The notes: a model not told the origin generated them from the letters alone. Numbered from the stretch's first letter, positions 8,412 to 17,545 are shown. The stretch: 64,000 nt of DNA from Hydrogenophaga sp. Root209 (GCF_001428625.1 NZ_LMIE01000031.1:17326-81325); one strand, 5' to 3'. A program made the numbers and translations.

Positions 8412-8692
8412 CCGCGAAGCCGCCATCGAACAGCAAGCGCACGGCAAAGCGCGTCGGCATCGGCGCGCGTCCGCCCGCGAATCCGCACGCCGAGGCGTGG
8501 ATTCGCCAGGGCGACACCGATGCGCTGGGCAAGGGCGACCTCTACACCGCCCGTCTGACTCTCGACATCACGCCCGCGATGCGGGCACGCATCAAGGTGT
8601 CGGCCTTCACGCAAGGCGTGACCGTGGCCGACCTGCTGCGTGGCCTGTTGGAGCGGGAGTTTCCAGAGCACCGCAGGGAGAACGCACCATGA
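8408..8692 (+). CDS. Small RHH-like partner of ParA
   Basis: 94 residues, starting in an ATGA overlap with parA. The C-terminal half (ARLTLDITPAMRARIKVSAF, then TVADLLRGLLEREFP) reads like a ribbon-helix-helix fold: a beta strand followed by two helices. The N terminus is basic. Small RHH proteins coupled to short ParA proteins serve as centromere-binding partners and autoregulators, and that is the most likely role here. An in-frame ATG at 8399 would add three residues. The next gene again overlaps by ATGA. Confidence 0.7.
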   Translation: MTAKPPSNSKRTAKRVGIGARPPANPHAEAWIRQGDTDALGKGDLYTARLTLDITPAMRARIKVSAFTQGVTVADLLRGLLEREFPEHRRENAP

Positions 8693-9213
8693 CTGCATCC
8701 GCTTCGCCTGCCGCTGGCGCGGCTACGGCTGCACTTGCCGGCCAGCCTGCCAGCGCGCCGCTGACGCGCGTGGCGCTGGCCTACATCGAACCACGCTTCA
8801 AGCTCTACCTGCGCTTCGGCGAACCTGCGCGCACGCACCAGCTCGACCGCTGGCGCCGTTGCGCGGTGTTCCTGCCGGGCGCCATGTTGTGCCGTATCCG
8901 CTGGCAGGCCAACGACTACGGCACTGTGCGTTGGCAGCTCATGGTGATGCAGGCTTGCACGCCGCTGGATGCAGCGCAGCGCATCCCCGGCGTGCAGCCG
9001 GGGGCGCGCTTGCTGCTCCACGCCGAAGGGGAGAACCAGGTGCGCGCGGTGCTGGAGTGCATCGACGCCATCGAGGCGCTGGGCATCGCGCCCGCCGCTG
9101 TCTCGCCCGCGTACTGGCGCACGCTCGCCAACCGGCTCGCTGCACGCCTGCCGCTGCCCGAATACACCGCCGAGCGGCACGCTGCCTGGCTAACCGGGAG
9201 GACGCTGCCATGA
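8689..9213 (+). CDS. DUF2840 domain-containing protein
   Basis: 174 residues. The DUF2840 domain spans about 25-165: LTRVALAYIEPRFKLYLRFG, then DRWRRCAVFLPGAMLCRIRW and a C-terminal YTAERHAAWLTGR. The function is unknown. It is always found between parA-type genes and traF in this ICE family, which suggests a link to transfer. AGGGAG (8675-8680) lies upstream of the ATG, and both ends overlap neighbouring genes by four bases. Confidence 0.85.
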   Translation: MTASASPAAGAATAALAGQPASAPLTRVALAYIEPRFKLYLRFGEPARTHQLDRWRRCAVFLPGAMLCRIRWQANDYGTVRWQLMVMQACTPLDAAQRIPGVQPGARLLLHAEGENQVRAVLECIDAIEALGIAPAAVSPAYWRTLANRLAARLPLPEYTAERHAAWLTGRTLP

Positions 9214-9809
9214 CGCTTCCATCCGCCGTTGCCAGCGCAACCGGCATCCCGCCGCATCCTCGCTCGCGCCTGCGCGCTCGCCTCGTGTTGGCGGGCCTGT
9301 CCGCCTGCGGCCTCGCTGCGCTCGCCTGGGCGTCCTTCGTGCATCCGCTGCCGCGCCTGATCTACAACCCGTCCGACAGCGTGGCGGTCGGCTGGTATCG
9401 CGTCGATCCGCAAGGCCACGGCACCGACTCGCCGCCACGTCCCTTGTCCGTGGGCAGCATCGTCCTGACCACGCTGCCGCCAGACGCCGCCGCGCTGGCC
9501 GCGCAGCGCGGCTACCTGCCGGCGCGCGTGCCGCTGCTCAAGCGCGTGGGCGCCGTCGCGCCGCAGGAGGTGTGCAGCACTGGCCGCGTCGTCCGCATCG
9601 ACGGCGTGCCTTCGGCCGCCGTGCTGCCTGCCGACCGCTGGGGCCGGCCGCTGCCATCCTGGCAGCAATGCCGCCGCCTCGAATCCGGCGAACTGTTCCT
9701 CTTGAGTGTGACCAACCCGGCGTCGTTCGACAGCCGGTATTTCGGGCCGGTCAGCGCATCCGCCGTGATCGGGGTCGCGCATCCAGTCTGGCTGGAATCC
9801 CGCCCATGA
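9210..9809 (+). CDS. traF: TraF-type conjugative transfer signal peptidase (S26)
   Basis: 199 residues. An N-terminal membrane anchor (about 24-44) precedes an S26 peptidase domain. The catalytic Ser is probably S57 in YNPSDSVAVGWYRV and the general base K111 in VPLLKRVGAV. In RP4, TraF processes and circularises the TrbC pilin in the periplasm; the same job is expected here, with trbC present at 32931. It starts inside an ATGA overlap with the DUF2840 gene. Confidence 0.9.
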   Translation: MTLPSAVASATGIPPHPRSRLRARLVLAGLSACGLAALAWASFVHPLPRLIYNPSDSVAVGWYRVDPQGHGTDSPPRPLSVGSIVLTTLPPDAAALAAQRGYLPARVPLLKRVGAVAPQEVCSTGRVVRIDGVPSAAVLPADRWGRPLPSWQQCRRLESGELFLLSVTNPASFDSRYFGPVSASAVIGVAHPVWLESRP

Positions 9810-10225
9810 TGGCCGCCGACTCGCTGCACGTTGCCGTGCATCTTGTCGTGCCATCGGGCGTGTCGCTCTGCTGGCCGTCGCCGTGTCGTCGCGCGTGCAG
9901 TGCGGGTGCATTCGCACCGCACTTCGCGCTGCCTTCGGCGCAGCCGTCCAACGTGCAGGCGTCTTGCCTCGAACGCGCCCGGCCTATGGCCGTCGCCGCG
10001 TTCGCCGGCGCGGGGGCAAAGGCGGAAGGCAAGACAAAAGGACGCGGCACCGGGCCGCGTCGAAAGCCAGTCTGCACATGGGGTGGCGCGGCACGGAGCG
10101 GCTTCGCCGCCGTGCCGCTTGGGGCGCGAGGCCCGCGCCAATGCAGGGCTGTCCGCGTGCTTCACACGACCGGACACGCCAGAGCTTGCAGGGAGCGCAG
10201 CCATGACCGACCGCCGCGACGATGA
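9806..10225 (+). CDS. Possible short ORF overlapping traF and relaxase; may be non-coding
   Basis: An ATGATG in the traF stop codon opens a 139-residue frame that runs into the relaxase gene by 23 bases. The predicted protein is rich in Ala, Arg, Pro and Cys, has no domain I recognise and resembles a translated non-coding strand. The stop/start overlap is the only support. The 390 bases between traF and the relaxase are also where an origin of transfer could lie, because relaxase genes commonly neighbour their oriT. I cannot tell the two possibilities apart. Confidence 0.25.
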   Translation: MMAADSLHVAVHLVVPSGVSLCWPSPCRRACSAGAFAPHFALPSAQPSNVQASCLERARPMAVAAFAGAGAKAEGKTKGRGTGPRRKPVCTWGGAARSGFAAVPLGARGPRQCRAVRVLHTTGHARACRERSHDRPPRR

Positions 10226-12188
10226 TTTCCGCATCCGCCCCAGCGCACCGAAGAACCGGGGCCAGAGCTTCGTTTCCAAGGTGCTCAAGCAGGCAGGCAA
10301 GGCCAGTAGCGGCAAGTCGTCGGTGCGCCGTCCTGGCGCTGCCAGCGGCTCCGGGAGGGGCAACGGCCAGCGGCCCGGCTCGCGCCTGGGGCGCGGCCAC
10401 ACGGCCGCGCGCTTCGCCGGAGCGAAGCTGACGCCCATGTCGCGGCGCGTGACCATCAAGACGCTGCTGGTCAACCAGCGCCAGGCCAGCCCGCAGTCGC
10501 TCGCCAAGCACCTGCGCTACATCGAGCGCGACGGCGTGGGCCGCGATGGCGAGCCGGGCCAAGCCTACGGGCCGCAGACCGATGCCGCCGACCTCGACGC
10601 TTTCAAGGAACGCTGCGCCGACGACCGACACCATTTCCGCTTCATCCTCTCACCCGAGGATGGCCCGGAACTCGAAGACCTGCGCACCTACACGCGGCAC
10701 CTCATGGGCCGCATGGAGGCCGACCTGGGCACGGGCCTCGATTGGGTGGCGGTCAACCACTGGAATACCGACAACCCGCACACGCACATCGTCGTGCGCG
10801 GGCGCGACGACACCGGCAAAGACCTCATCATCGCGGGCGACTACATCGCCGATGGGTTCCGCCATCGCGCCGCCGAACTGGCGACCGAATGGCTGGGGCC
10901 GCGCACCGAGCTGGAGATCCAGCAGACCTTGCGGCGCGAGGTGGATCAGGAGCGGTGGACGAGCCTGGATCGCACCTTGAAGCGCGAGGCCGGCGACGAT
11001 GGCATGGTGCATGTCGAACGGCTCAACGAACCCCGACTGCAACGCCAGCGTCTGCTGCTGATCGGCAGGTTGCAGCGTTTGCAGCGCCTGGGCCTGGCCG
11101 ACGAGGCCCAGCCCGGCACGTGGACCGTCCACAACGATGCGGAAAAGACCCTGCGCGCCCTGGGCGAGCGCGGCGACATCATCCGCACCATGCAGCGGGC
11201 CATGCGCGGCGAGCCGCGCGAACTGGCGGTGTTCGAGCCTGGGGACGATGGCCGAACCATCCTCGGCCGCGTGGCCGCGAAGGGGCTGGCCGACGAACTG
11301 CACGACCGGGGCTATCTGGTCATCGACGGCGTGGACGGCATGGCCCACTACGTTGCGCTCAACGCCCGCGACGAGCTGGCGAACTATCCGACCGGCGCTG
11401 TGGTGGAGGCAAGGAGATCGGCTGACGTGCGCGCGGCCGACAAGAACATCGCCGCGTTGGCGAGCGATGGCCTGTACCGCACCGACCACCACCTTGCCAT
11501 CGCGCAGGGTCAGGCCCTGCCCGGCCGCGATCCGCAGGAAGTGGTCGCGTCCCACGTCCGCCGGCTGGAAGCCTTGCGCCGTGCCGGTATCGTGGAACGG
11601 GTGGCCGAGGGGCTATGGAAGGTGCCGGGCGACCTGCCCGAGCAGGGCCGTCGCTACGATGCGCAGCGCCTGGGCGGCGTGGCGGTGGAGCTGAAATCGC
11701 ACCTGCCCATCGAGCGGCAGGCCCGCGTGATCGGAGCCACCTGGCTCGACCAGCAGTTGATCGGCGGCGGCTCGGGCCTGGGCAACCTGGGCTTTGGCAG
11801 CGAGGTCAACCAGGCGATGCAGCAGCGCGCCGAATTCCTGGCCGAACAGGGGCTGGCAGAGCGGCGCGGGCAGCGCGTAATCCTCGCGCGCAATCTATTG
11901 GCGACACTACGCGATCGGGATGTGATTCGGGCTGCCAAGGATATTGCCACCGAAACCGGGCTGAAACACCGTCTGGCGGCCGATGGCCAGCGCGTGACCG
12001 GCATCTACCGACGCAGCCTCATGCTCGCCAGTGGCCGCTTTGCCATGCTCGATGATGGTATGGGGTTCAGCTTGGTGCCATGGACGCCTGTCATCGAACA
12101 ACGACTCGGCATGCTGATTTCTGCGCAGGTACATGGTGGCACCGTATCCTGGCAAATCCGACGGCAGCAGGGTTTATCCGTTACCTGA
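10203..12188 (+). CDS. VirD2-like relaxase with DUF3363
   Basis: 661 residues, the normal length for the family. The basic, low-complexity first 80 residues are followed by the relaxase domain. Tyr106 in HLRYIERDG is a candidate nicking residue. The metal-binding histidine triad is H186, H193 and H195 in NHWNTDNPHTHIVVRG. DUF3363 covers about 250-655. It would nick oriT and pilot the strand through the Trb channel with TraG. AGGGAG ahead of the ATG at 10203 sets the start. The C terminus looks complete. The next gene converges on it from the cargo island, only 47 bases away. Confidence 0.9.
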   Translation: MTDRRDDDFRIRPSAPKNRGQSFVSKVLKQAGKASSGKSSVRRPGAASGSGRGNGQRPGSRLGRGHTAARFAGAKLTPMSRRVTIKTLLVNQRQASPQSLAKHLRYIERDGVGRDGEPGQAYGPQTDAADLDAFKERCADDRHHFRFILSPEDGPELEDLRTYTRHLMGRMEADLGTGLDWVAVNHWNTDNPHTHIVVRGRDDTGKDLIIAGDYIADGFRHRAAELATEWLGPRTELEIQQTLRREVDQERWTSLDRTLKREAGDDGMVHVERLNEPRLQRQRLLLIGRLQRLQRLGLADEAQPGTWTVHNDAEKTLRALGERGDIIRTMQRAMRGEPRELAVFEPGDDGRTILGRVAAKGLADELHDRGYLVIDGVDGMAHYVALNARDELANYPTGAVVEARRSADVRAADKNIAALASDGLYRTDHHLAIAQGQALPGRDPQEVVASHVRRLEALRRAGIVERVAEGLWKVPGDLPEQGRRYDAQRLGGVAVELKSHLPIERQARVIGATWLDQQLIGGGSGLGNLGFGSEVNQAMQQRAEFLAEQGLAERRGQRVILARNLLATLRDRDVIRAAKDIATETGLKHRLAADGQRVTGIYRRSLMLASGRFAMLDDGMGFSLVPWTPVIEQRLGMLISAQVHGGTVSWQIRRQQGLSVT

Positions 12189-12235
12189 CGCCAGCAGCAA
12201 TTAAGCACCCACCGACCGGATGCGTCTACAGCCGT

Positions 12236-13024
12236 TCAGCGTCCGGCAAACTGCGGGACTTGCTTTGCGACGAACGCGCGGACCGCTTCCAGCGAATCTG
12301 TGGTTTTCGAGGCTCGATTCATTTCGGCCGCCTCCAGCCTCAATGAGGTCGCCAGATCACTCTCGAAGGCAGCGAGTTGCAGGCGCTTGGCGCCCGCATA
12401 ACCTTGCGTTGGTCCGACCGAAAATTGCACCGCCATACGCCGCGCTTCGTCCAGCAGGCTCTCGCCAGGAACCACTTTCTCGACCAATCCCCAGGCCAAG
12501 GCCTCGTCCGAACTGACTACGCGATTGGTCAAGATCATGTCTCGTGCGCGTCGTCCACCCACTGCGCGTGGAAGTAGCCAGCTGATGCCGAAATCCCCCG
12601 CGTATCCGAGGCCGGTATGGGCCGCCACAAACTTCGTCCCACTTGCGGCAATCAGGTAGTCAGAGACCAAGGCAAGCCCGAGACCGCCTCCGGCTACCGC
12701 GCCTTGTACAGCGCAGACTACCGGGAACGGCAGGCTGGCGAATTGAGGAATCATGCTTTCGGCCACTCTCAGTTCGTCATCGACCAAAGTAGACAACGCA
12801 TCGCCCGCGGCCACCATTTCTTCGATGTCACCTCCGCAACTGAACATCCGGCCCTCACCGCGCAGCAGTAAAGCTCGAATCGAGCCATCGCGTTCGACAT
12901 CTGCAATGACACCAGCGAGCACGTTTACGACCGACGTGCTCAACGCATTCATTTTTTTTGGCGAGTTGAGTGTTATGGTCGCGACGGCACCATTCTTTTC
13001 GAGAATTACCGGATTTCCAGGCAT
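12236..13024 (-). CDS. Crotonase-superfamily protein, isomerase-like (enoyl-CoA hydratase homologue)
   Basis: 262 residues with the whole crotonase fold, including the oxyanion-hole segment MFSCGGDIEEM and AGGGLGLALVSDYLI. Both hydratase glutamates are replaced: Gly116 stands where GGG(T/C)E has Glu, and His136 where the VPE Glu is expected. Asp144 (GLGYAGDFG) sits where PaaG and dienoyl-CoA isomerase types carry a catalytic Asp. An isomerase or ring-isomerase role in the island's pathway is therefore likelier than hydration. It is the last gene of the seven-gene minus-strand operon, 33 bases behind the SDR gene. Composition is slightly more AT-rich than its neighbours. Confidence 0.82.
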   Translation of the reverse strand: MPGNPVILEKNGAVATITLNSPKKMNALSTSVVNVLAGVIADVERDGSIRALLLRGEGRMFSCGGDIEEMVAAGDALSTLVDDELRVAESMIPQFASLPFPVVCAVQGAVAGGGLGLALVSDYLIAASGTKFVAAHTGLGYAGDFGISWLLPRAVGGRRARDMILTNRVVSSDEALAWGLVEKVVPGESLLDEARRMAVQFSVGPTQGYAGAKRLQLAAFESDLATSLRLEAAEMNRASKTTDSLEAVRAFVAKQVPQFAGR

Positions 13025-13057
13025 GCTGACGTTCCCTGATTGATCAAAATTTCAGCG

Positions 13058-13840
13058 TCAGCGCGGCGCCATGCGAATGGCACCATCCACACGAATGGAC
13101 TCGGCATTCATGTAGCCGCAAGTAACGAGAAACTCGACGGCCTGCGCGAATTCATCGGGGTCGCCTAAACGCTTGGGAAAGGGCACGCTGGCCGCCAGCG
13201 CCTGTTTGACGTTGTCCGGCAGGCCCAGCAGCAACGGTGTACCGAAGATCCCCGGCATGATGGTGTTGATCCGGATCCCTTCGTCCATCATGTCGCGCGC
13301 GATTGGCAGGGTCATGCCCACGATGGCTGCCTTGCTGGCCGCATAGCTGGCCTGGCCGACCTGGCCGTCCTGCGCGGCGGCCGAAGCGGTGTTGACGATG
13401 GCGCCGCGGTCGCCATCGGCCAGCGGCGCGAGCGTCAACATGCCCGCAGCTGACTTGGCGATGCAGCGGAAGGTGCCCACCAGGTTGATCTGAATGATGC
13501 GATTGAAACGATCTGCCGCGCATGGGCGGATTTCGCCGGTTTTCTTGTCGCGGCTGACAGTCTTGACGGCATCGGCAGTGCCGGCGCAGTTGACCAGAAT
13601 GCGTTCCTGCCCAATGGCCGCGCGGGCCTTGGCGAAGGCGGCGTCCACCTGCTCCTCGGACATCACGTCCACATTGCAGTAAACGCCGCCGAGTTCGCTA
13701 GCCAACGCCTGGCCGACGGTTTCGTTCATGTCGAAGATGGCGACTTTGACGCCATGGCTGGCCAAACGCCGGGCCGTGGCGGCTCCCAGGCCGGAAGCGC
13801 CCCCGGTGATGACGGCAGAGATGTCGGAGTTCAGTTGCAT
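13058..13840 (-). CDS. SDR-type 3-hydroxyacyl-CoA dehydrogenase (type-2/HSD10-like)
   Basis: 260 residues, short-chain dehydrogenase. The NAD-binding motif GGASGLG lies at 13-19, and the catalytic Ser153 (NTASAAA), Tyr166 and Lys170 (YAASK) are present. The insertion around residues 95-108 and the C-terminal MAPR resemble the mitochondrial type-2 3-hydroxyacyl-CoA dehydrogenase group, which oxidises 2-methyl-3-hydroxyacyl-CoA and steroid substrates. In the operon it should carry out the NAD-dependent oxidation step of beta-oxidation. It lies 30 bases behind the enoyl-CoA hydratase gene. Confidence 0.87.
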   Translation of the reverse strand: MQLNSDISAVITGGASGLGAATARRLASHGVKVAIFDMNETVGQALASELGGVYCNVDVMSEEQVDAAFAKARAAIGQERILVNCAGTADAVKTVSRDKKTGEIRPCAADRFNRIIQINLVGTFRCIAKSAAGMLTLAPLADGDRGAIVNTASAAAQDGQVGQASYAASKAAIVGMTLPIARDMMDEGIRINTIMPGIFGTPLLLGLPDNVKQALAASVPFPKRLGDPDEFAQAVEFLVTCGYMNAESIRVDGAIRMAPR

Positions 13841-13870
13841 GGTTTTTCCTCGATGGGTGAGAAACAGGCG

Positions 13871-14671
13871 CTATTGGCCGGTAAAGTTGGGTGTGCGCTT
13901 GCCTAGGAATGCCGCTTGCCCTTCCAGGTTGTCGGCCGAACGCAAAGCGACGAGGAAATTGCGCTTCTCATGCTCCAGGCCTTGCGCGAGCGGAGTTTCA
14001 AAGCTGGCCAGTGCCGCATCTTTCGCCAGCGCCACGGCCAGCGGCGAATTGGCTGCAATCCGGTTGGCCATCGCCAACGCCGTCGGCAGGGCCTGGCCAT
14101 CAGCCGTCACTTCGGCGACCATGCCTGCATCGCAAGCCATGCGGGCGTCGATGAAATCGCCGGTCAGCAGCAGGGCCATGGCCTTGGACTTGCCGATAGC
14201 GTGGATCAGGCGCTGCGTGCCCCCGGCACCCGGAATGGCGCCCAGCTTGACTTCCGGCACACCGAAATTGGCGGACTCGCCAGCGATCGCGATGTCGCAG
14301 GCCAGCGCTAATTCTGTGCCGCCGCCCAGCGCGAGCTTTTCCACCGCTGCGATGACGGGCTTGGGGAAGCGCTCCAGTTCCGACCAAAAGTGGCCGCCTG
14401 CCGCCGCACGATCGCCCAGCAGCGGCTCGGCGCGCAGCGCATCGAAGGCCGTGATGTCGGCCCCGGCGCAGAACACGCCCTCGGCGCCGGTGATGATGAC
14501 CGCGCGCACGGTATCGTCGTCGCGCAGTTGCACAAGCTGCGCACGCAGGCCATCGAATACCGCGCGGTTCAAGCTGTTCTTCGCGCGCGGGCGGTTGATG
14601 GTCAAGGTGGCGATGGCGCCATCGCGGCTGACGAGCACTTCGCTGGCTTCGCTCATGGTGGCCCCGCTCAT
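13871..14671 (-). CDS. Enoyl-CoA hydratase
   Basis: 266 residues. Both catalytic glutamates of the hydratases are present: Glu120 in LGGGTE and Glu140 in ANFGVPE, followed by IPGAGGTQRL. This contrasts with the crotonase at the operon end, so the two have different jobs. It hydrates the 2-enoyl-CoA produced by an acyl-CoA dehydrogenase. The ATG at 14671 overlaps the thiolase stop codon (ATGA). A second in-frame ATG at 14656 would shorten the protein by five residues. Confidence 0.9.
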   Translation of the reverse strand: MSGATMSEASEVLVSRDGAIATLTINRPRAKNSLNRAVFDGLRAQLVQLRDDDTVRAVIITGAEGVFCAGADITAFDALRAEPLLGDRAAAGGHFWSELERFPKPVIAAVEKLALGGGTELALACDIAIAGESANFGVPEVKLGAIPGAGGTQRLIHAIGKSKAMALLLTGDFIDARMACDAGMVAEVTADGQALPTALAMANRIAANSPLAVALAKDAALASFETPLAQGLEHEKRNFLVALRSADNLEGQAAFLGKRTPNFTGQ

Positions 14672-15849
14672 CCAAGCCGCTCGATGATGGTGGCGTTGGC
14701 CGTGCCCGAGGCCTCGCAAATCGTCTGCAGGCCATAGCGGCCGCCCCGGCGCTCCAGCTCGCACAGCAGGTCAGTGAGCATGCGCGCGCCGGTAGAGCCC
14801 AGCGGATGGCCGATGGCTATCGAGCCGCCGTTGACGTTGAGGCGGTCGTCCAGGATGCCGAACTCCTGCTGAAACATCAGCGGCACGCCTCCGAAGGCCT
14901 CGTTGACTTCGAACAGATCGATATCGTCGAGGGTCAGACCCGATTCCTTCAGTGCCTTGCGGGTGGCGTCGAGCACAGCGGTGAACTGGATCACCGGGTC
15001 GGCGGCGGCCACGGCGGTGCTGACGAAGCGCGCACGCGGCTTCAGGCCGTGTTGCTTGGCGTAGGCACGGCTGGCGATCAGCAGCGCGGCGGCGCCGTCG
15101 CTGATCTGCGATGAGTTGGCGGCCGTGGTGGCGCCGTCGGCGGCAAACACGGCTTTCAGCGTGGCCATCTTCTCGGGGTTGGGGTCCGCGCGCACGCCCT
15201 CGTCGGCGGCGACGACCGGGCTGTCCGGATCGGCCGGATCCTCGGTCAGCCGCACCAGTTGATCCTTGACGCGGCCAGCCTGCGAGGCCTCGGTGGCCCG
15301 CCGATGGCTACGCACGGCGAAGGCATCCAGGGCCTCGCGCGTGAGGCCAAAGCGCTTGTTCATCAACTCCGAGGAAGCGCCCTGCGGTATCAGCGGGTTG
15401 TCCTGGTAGCGCGCCAGTTCGCTCGGGCTGTATTGCGCGCCAAGCGGCGCACCAGGCTTGAATGACGGCGGCATGGGCGCCTGCGACATCGACTCCACCC
15501 CGGCGCCGATGACCAACTGGTAGGCACCCGCTTGAATACCGTGCACAGCAAAGCTCACCGCCTGCTGGCCGGAGCCGCATTGCCGGTCGACCGTCACCGC
15601 CGGAACGGATTCGGGCAGCCCCGCCGCCAGCACGGCATGCCGGCCCAGGTTGCCGTGCTGCTGGTCCCACTGCAGCACGCAGCCGACGATCACATCGTCC
15701 AGATCGGCCGGGTTGATGCCGGAGTGCTCGACCAGTTGGCGCAGCGTCTCGCCCAACAAATCGACGGGATGCCATTTCTGCAGGCGCCCGCCGCGCTTGC
15801 CCACGGGGGTGCGCAGCGCACCGACGATGACGGGTTCATGGTCTTTCAT
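14668..15849 (-). CDS. Thiolase (acetyl-CoA C-acyltransferase)
   Basis: 393 residues, complete thiolase. The nucleophile is Cys91 in VDRQCGSGQQA. The NEAF motif, GHPLG (His348) and a second Cys378 are present. The usual CxGGGxG near the C terminus reads CEASGTANATI, a variant I associate with thiolases acting on bulky or steroid-like 3-ketoacyl-CoA. It cleaves the final 3-keto intermediate with CoA. It lies 28 bases behind the ligase gene and overlaps the hydratase gene, so it belongs to one operon. Confidence 0.9.
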   Translation of the reverse strand: MKDHEPVIVGALRTPVGKRGGRLQKWHPVDLLGETLRQLVEHSGINPADLDDVIVGCVLQWDQQHGNLGRHAVLAAGLPESVPAVTVDRQCGSGQQAVSFAVHGIQAGAYQLVIGAGVESMSQAPMPPSFKPGAPLGAQYSPSELARYQDNPLIPQGASSELMNKRFGLTREALDAFAVRSHRRATEASQAGRVKDQLVRLTEDPADPDSPVVAADEGVRADPNPEKMATLKAVFAADGATTAANSSQISDGAAALLIASRAYAKQHGLKPRARFVSTAVAAADPVIQFTAVLDATRKALKESGLTLDDIDLFEVNEAFGGVPLMFQQEFGILDDRLNVNGGSIAIGHPLGSTGARMLTDLLCELERRGGRYGLQTICEASGTANATIIERLG

Positions 15850-15877
15850 GTTGTTCTCCTGGATAAAAAAGCCGGCG

Positions 15878-17545
15878 TCACTCGGCGTAGCGATCCGCGT
15901 GCTCGGCGCGTATACGCTTCTTGTCGAGCTTGCCGACGCTGGTCTTGGGGATGGCCTCGACGAACAGGACCTGATCCGGCAACTGCCACTTGGCGAAGGC
16001 GCTGGTCAGGTGTTCCTGCAGTTGTTCCTGGGTCGCCTGCTGGCCAGGCTTCAGCACCACCAGGGCCAGCGGCCTCTCCTGCCACTTCGGATGCGGAACG
16101 CCGACAACTGCGGCGTCGCGCACGGCGGGGTGACCCATGAGCAGGTTTTCCATGTCGATGGAAGAAATCCATTCGCCGCCGCTCTTGATCACGTCCTTGA
16201 TGCGGTCGGTGACCTTGAGGTAGCCGTTCTCGTCCACCGTGCCGACATCGCCCGAGCGCCACCAGCCGCCTTCCAGGAAGCGGTCTGCGGAGTCGGGCAT
16301 GTCGTGGTAGCTGGCCGTGATCCAGGGGCCGCGCACGCAGATCTCGCCTGCCGACTTTCCGTCATGCGGCAAGTCCTTGTCGTCGGCATCGACGATGCGG
16401 ATGTCCACCCCGGTCAGCACCAGACCTTGCTTGCGCTTCAGGTTCCAGCGCTCTTCCTCGGTCAGGCGCTTCTTGAGCGTGGACTTGAGGCGGTTCATCG
16501 TCACCAGCGTCGTGGCTTCGGTGGCGCCGTAGCCATGCACCACCTCGGCACCGGTGAGTTTGTAGAAACCGATCATCATCGACAGCGGCGGCTCGGAGGC
16601 GCCGGACAGCATGCGCATGCGGCTGAAGTCCGGCTTGACCGGCATCGTCTCGATGTACTGCAGCATGGGCTGGAAGATGGCCGGTGCGCCGTTGGCGACC
16701 GTCACGCCCTCGGCGATCATGGCGTCAACCAGGGGCTTGGTGTCCTCGGCGACATAGCGGCCCGGCAGCACGATCTTGTCGCCCAGCAGCGTGGCGGCCT
16801 GCGGCAAGCCCCAGCATTGCCCGTGGAACATGGGGGTGATGAGCATCACACAGTCGTCCAGCGTCATGCCCAGATTGGTGGCCATGCCCGTGGAATGCAT
16901 GTAGATGCCGCGGTGCGAGTAGTACACGCCCTTGGGCCTGCCCGTGGTGCCGGTGGTGTAGCAGGCGCTGTAGGCCGAGGTTTCGTCGATCTCGGGCCAG
17001 TCGATCTGGGTGTCGGCGGCGGCCAGCAGGTCTTCGTAGTGCAGCAGCGGTTTCAGCGTGGTCTTGATCTGGTCCAGCGGCTTGTCGGTCATGACAATCC
17101 AGCCCTTGATCTGGGGCGAATTCGCTGCGACGGATTCGGCAATGGGTAGTAATGACTCGTCCACGCAAACGTAGGACACCTTGCTGTGGTCGACCACGTA
17201 GCCCAGGTCCTCTGGGCCCAGGCGCAGATTCATCTGCAACATGACAGCACCCAGGCCGGGAATAGACCAGTACAGCTCGAAGTGACGTCGGCTGTTCCAG
17301 TCCAGGATGCCGACCCGGTCGCCGGGCTCGACACCGAGCGCGCGCAGCGCATTGGCGCTGCGGCAGACGCGCGCGTAGCAGTCGGCATAGGTGTAGCGAT
17401 CCCAGCCGCCATCGGGTGTGCGGTAGACGATCTCCTGGTCCCCATGGGTGCGCGCGGCGTGCCGGATCAGCGTCGTGGTGTTGAGCTGGCGGTCGTTGCC
17501 CGTGGTGGACGGGCAGCCGCGGACGATGTGGGTGGTAGCAGTCAT
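15878..17545 (-). CDS. Acyl-CoA ligase (AMP-forming), fatty-acid type
   Basis: 555 residues of the ANL superfamily. The phosphate-binding loop YTTGTTGRPKG, the GYGATEA core motif, the WRSGDVG hinge region and the C-terminal KTSVGKLDKK with its catalytic Lys are all intact. It activates a carboxylic acid to its CoA thioester with ATP and so starts the pathway. Its overall type is the medium/long-chain fatty acid ligase group rather than benzoate ligases. The start overlaps the stop of the racemase gene (ATGA). The exact substrate cannot be read from the sequence. Confidence 0.88.
   Translation of the reverse strand: MTATTHIVRGCPSTTGNDRQLNTTTLIRHAARTHGDQEIVYRTPDGGWDRYTYADCYARVCRSANALRALGVEPGDRVGILDWNSRRHFELYWSIPGLGAVMLQMNLRLGPEDLGYVVDHSKVSYVCVDESLLPIAESVAANSPQIKGWIVMTDKPLDQIKTTLKPLLHYEDLLAAADTQIDWPEIDETSAYSACYTTGTTGRPKGVYYSHRGIYMHSTGMATNLGMTLDDCVMLITPMFHGQCWGLPQAATLLGDKIVLPGRYVAEDTKPLVDAMIAEGVTVANGAPAIFQPMLQYIETMPVKPDFSRMRMLSGASEPPLSMMIGFYKLTGAEVVHGYGATEATTLVTMNRLKSTLKKRLTEEERWNLKRKQGLVLTGVDIRIVDADDKDLPHDGKSAGEICVRGPWITASYHDMPDSADRFLEGGWWRSGDVGTVDENGYLKVTDRIKDVIKSGGEWISSIDMENLLMGHPAVRDAAVVGVPHPKWQERPLALVVLKPGQQATQEQLQEHLTSAFAKWQLPDQVLFVEAIPKTSVGKLDKKRIRAEHADRYAE

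Noticed and set aside
15650-17149. 499-codon plus-strand frame across the acyl-CoA ligase
   Set aside because: Shadow of the ligase gene; repetitive Gly/His/Val composition typical of reversed GC-rich codons.
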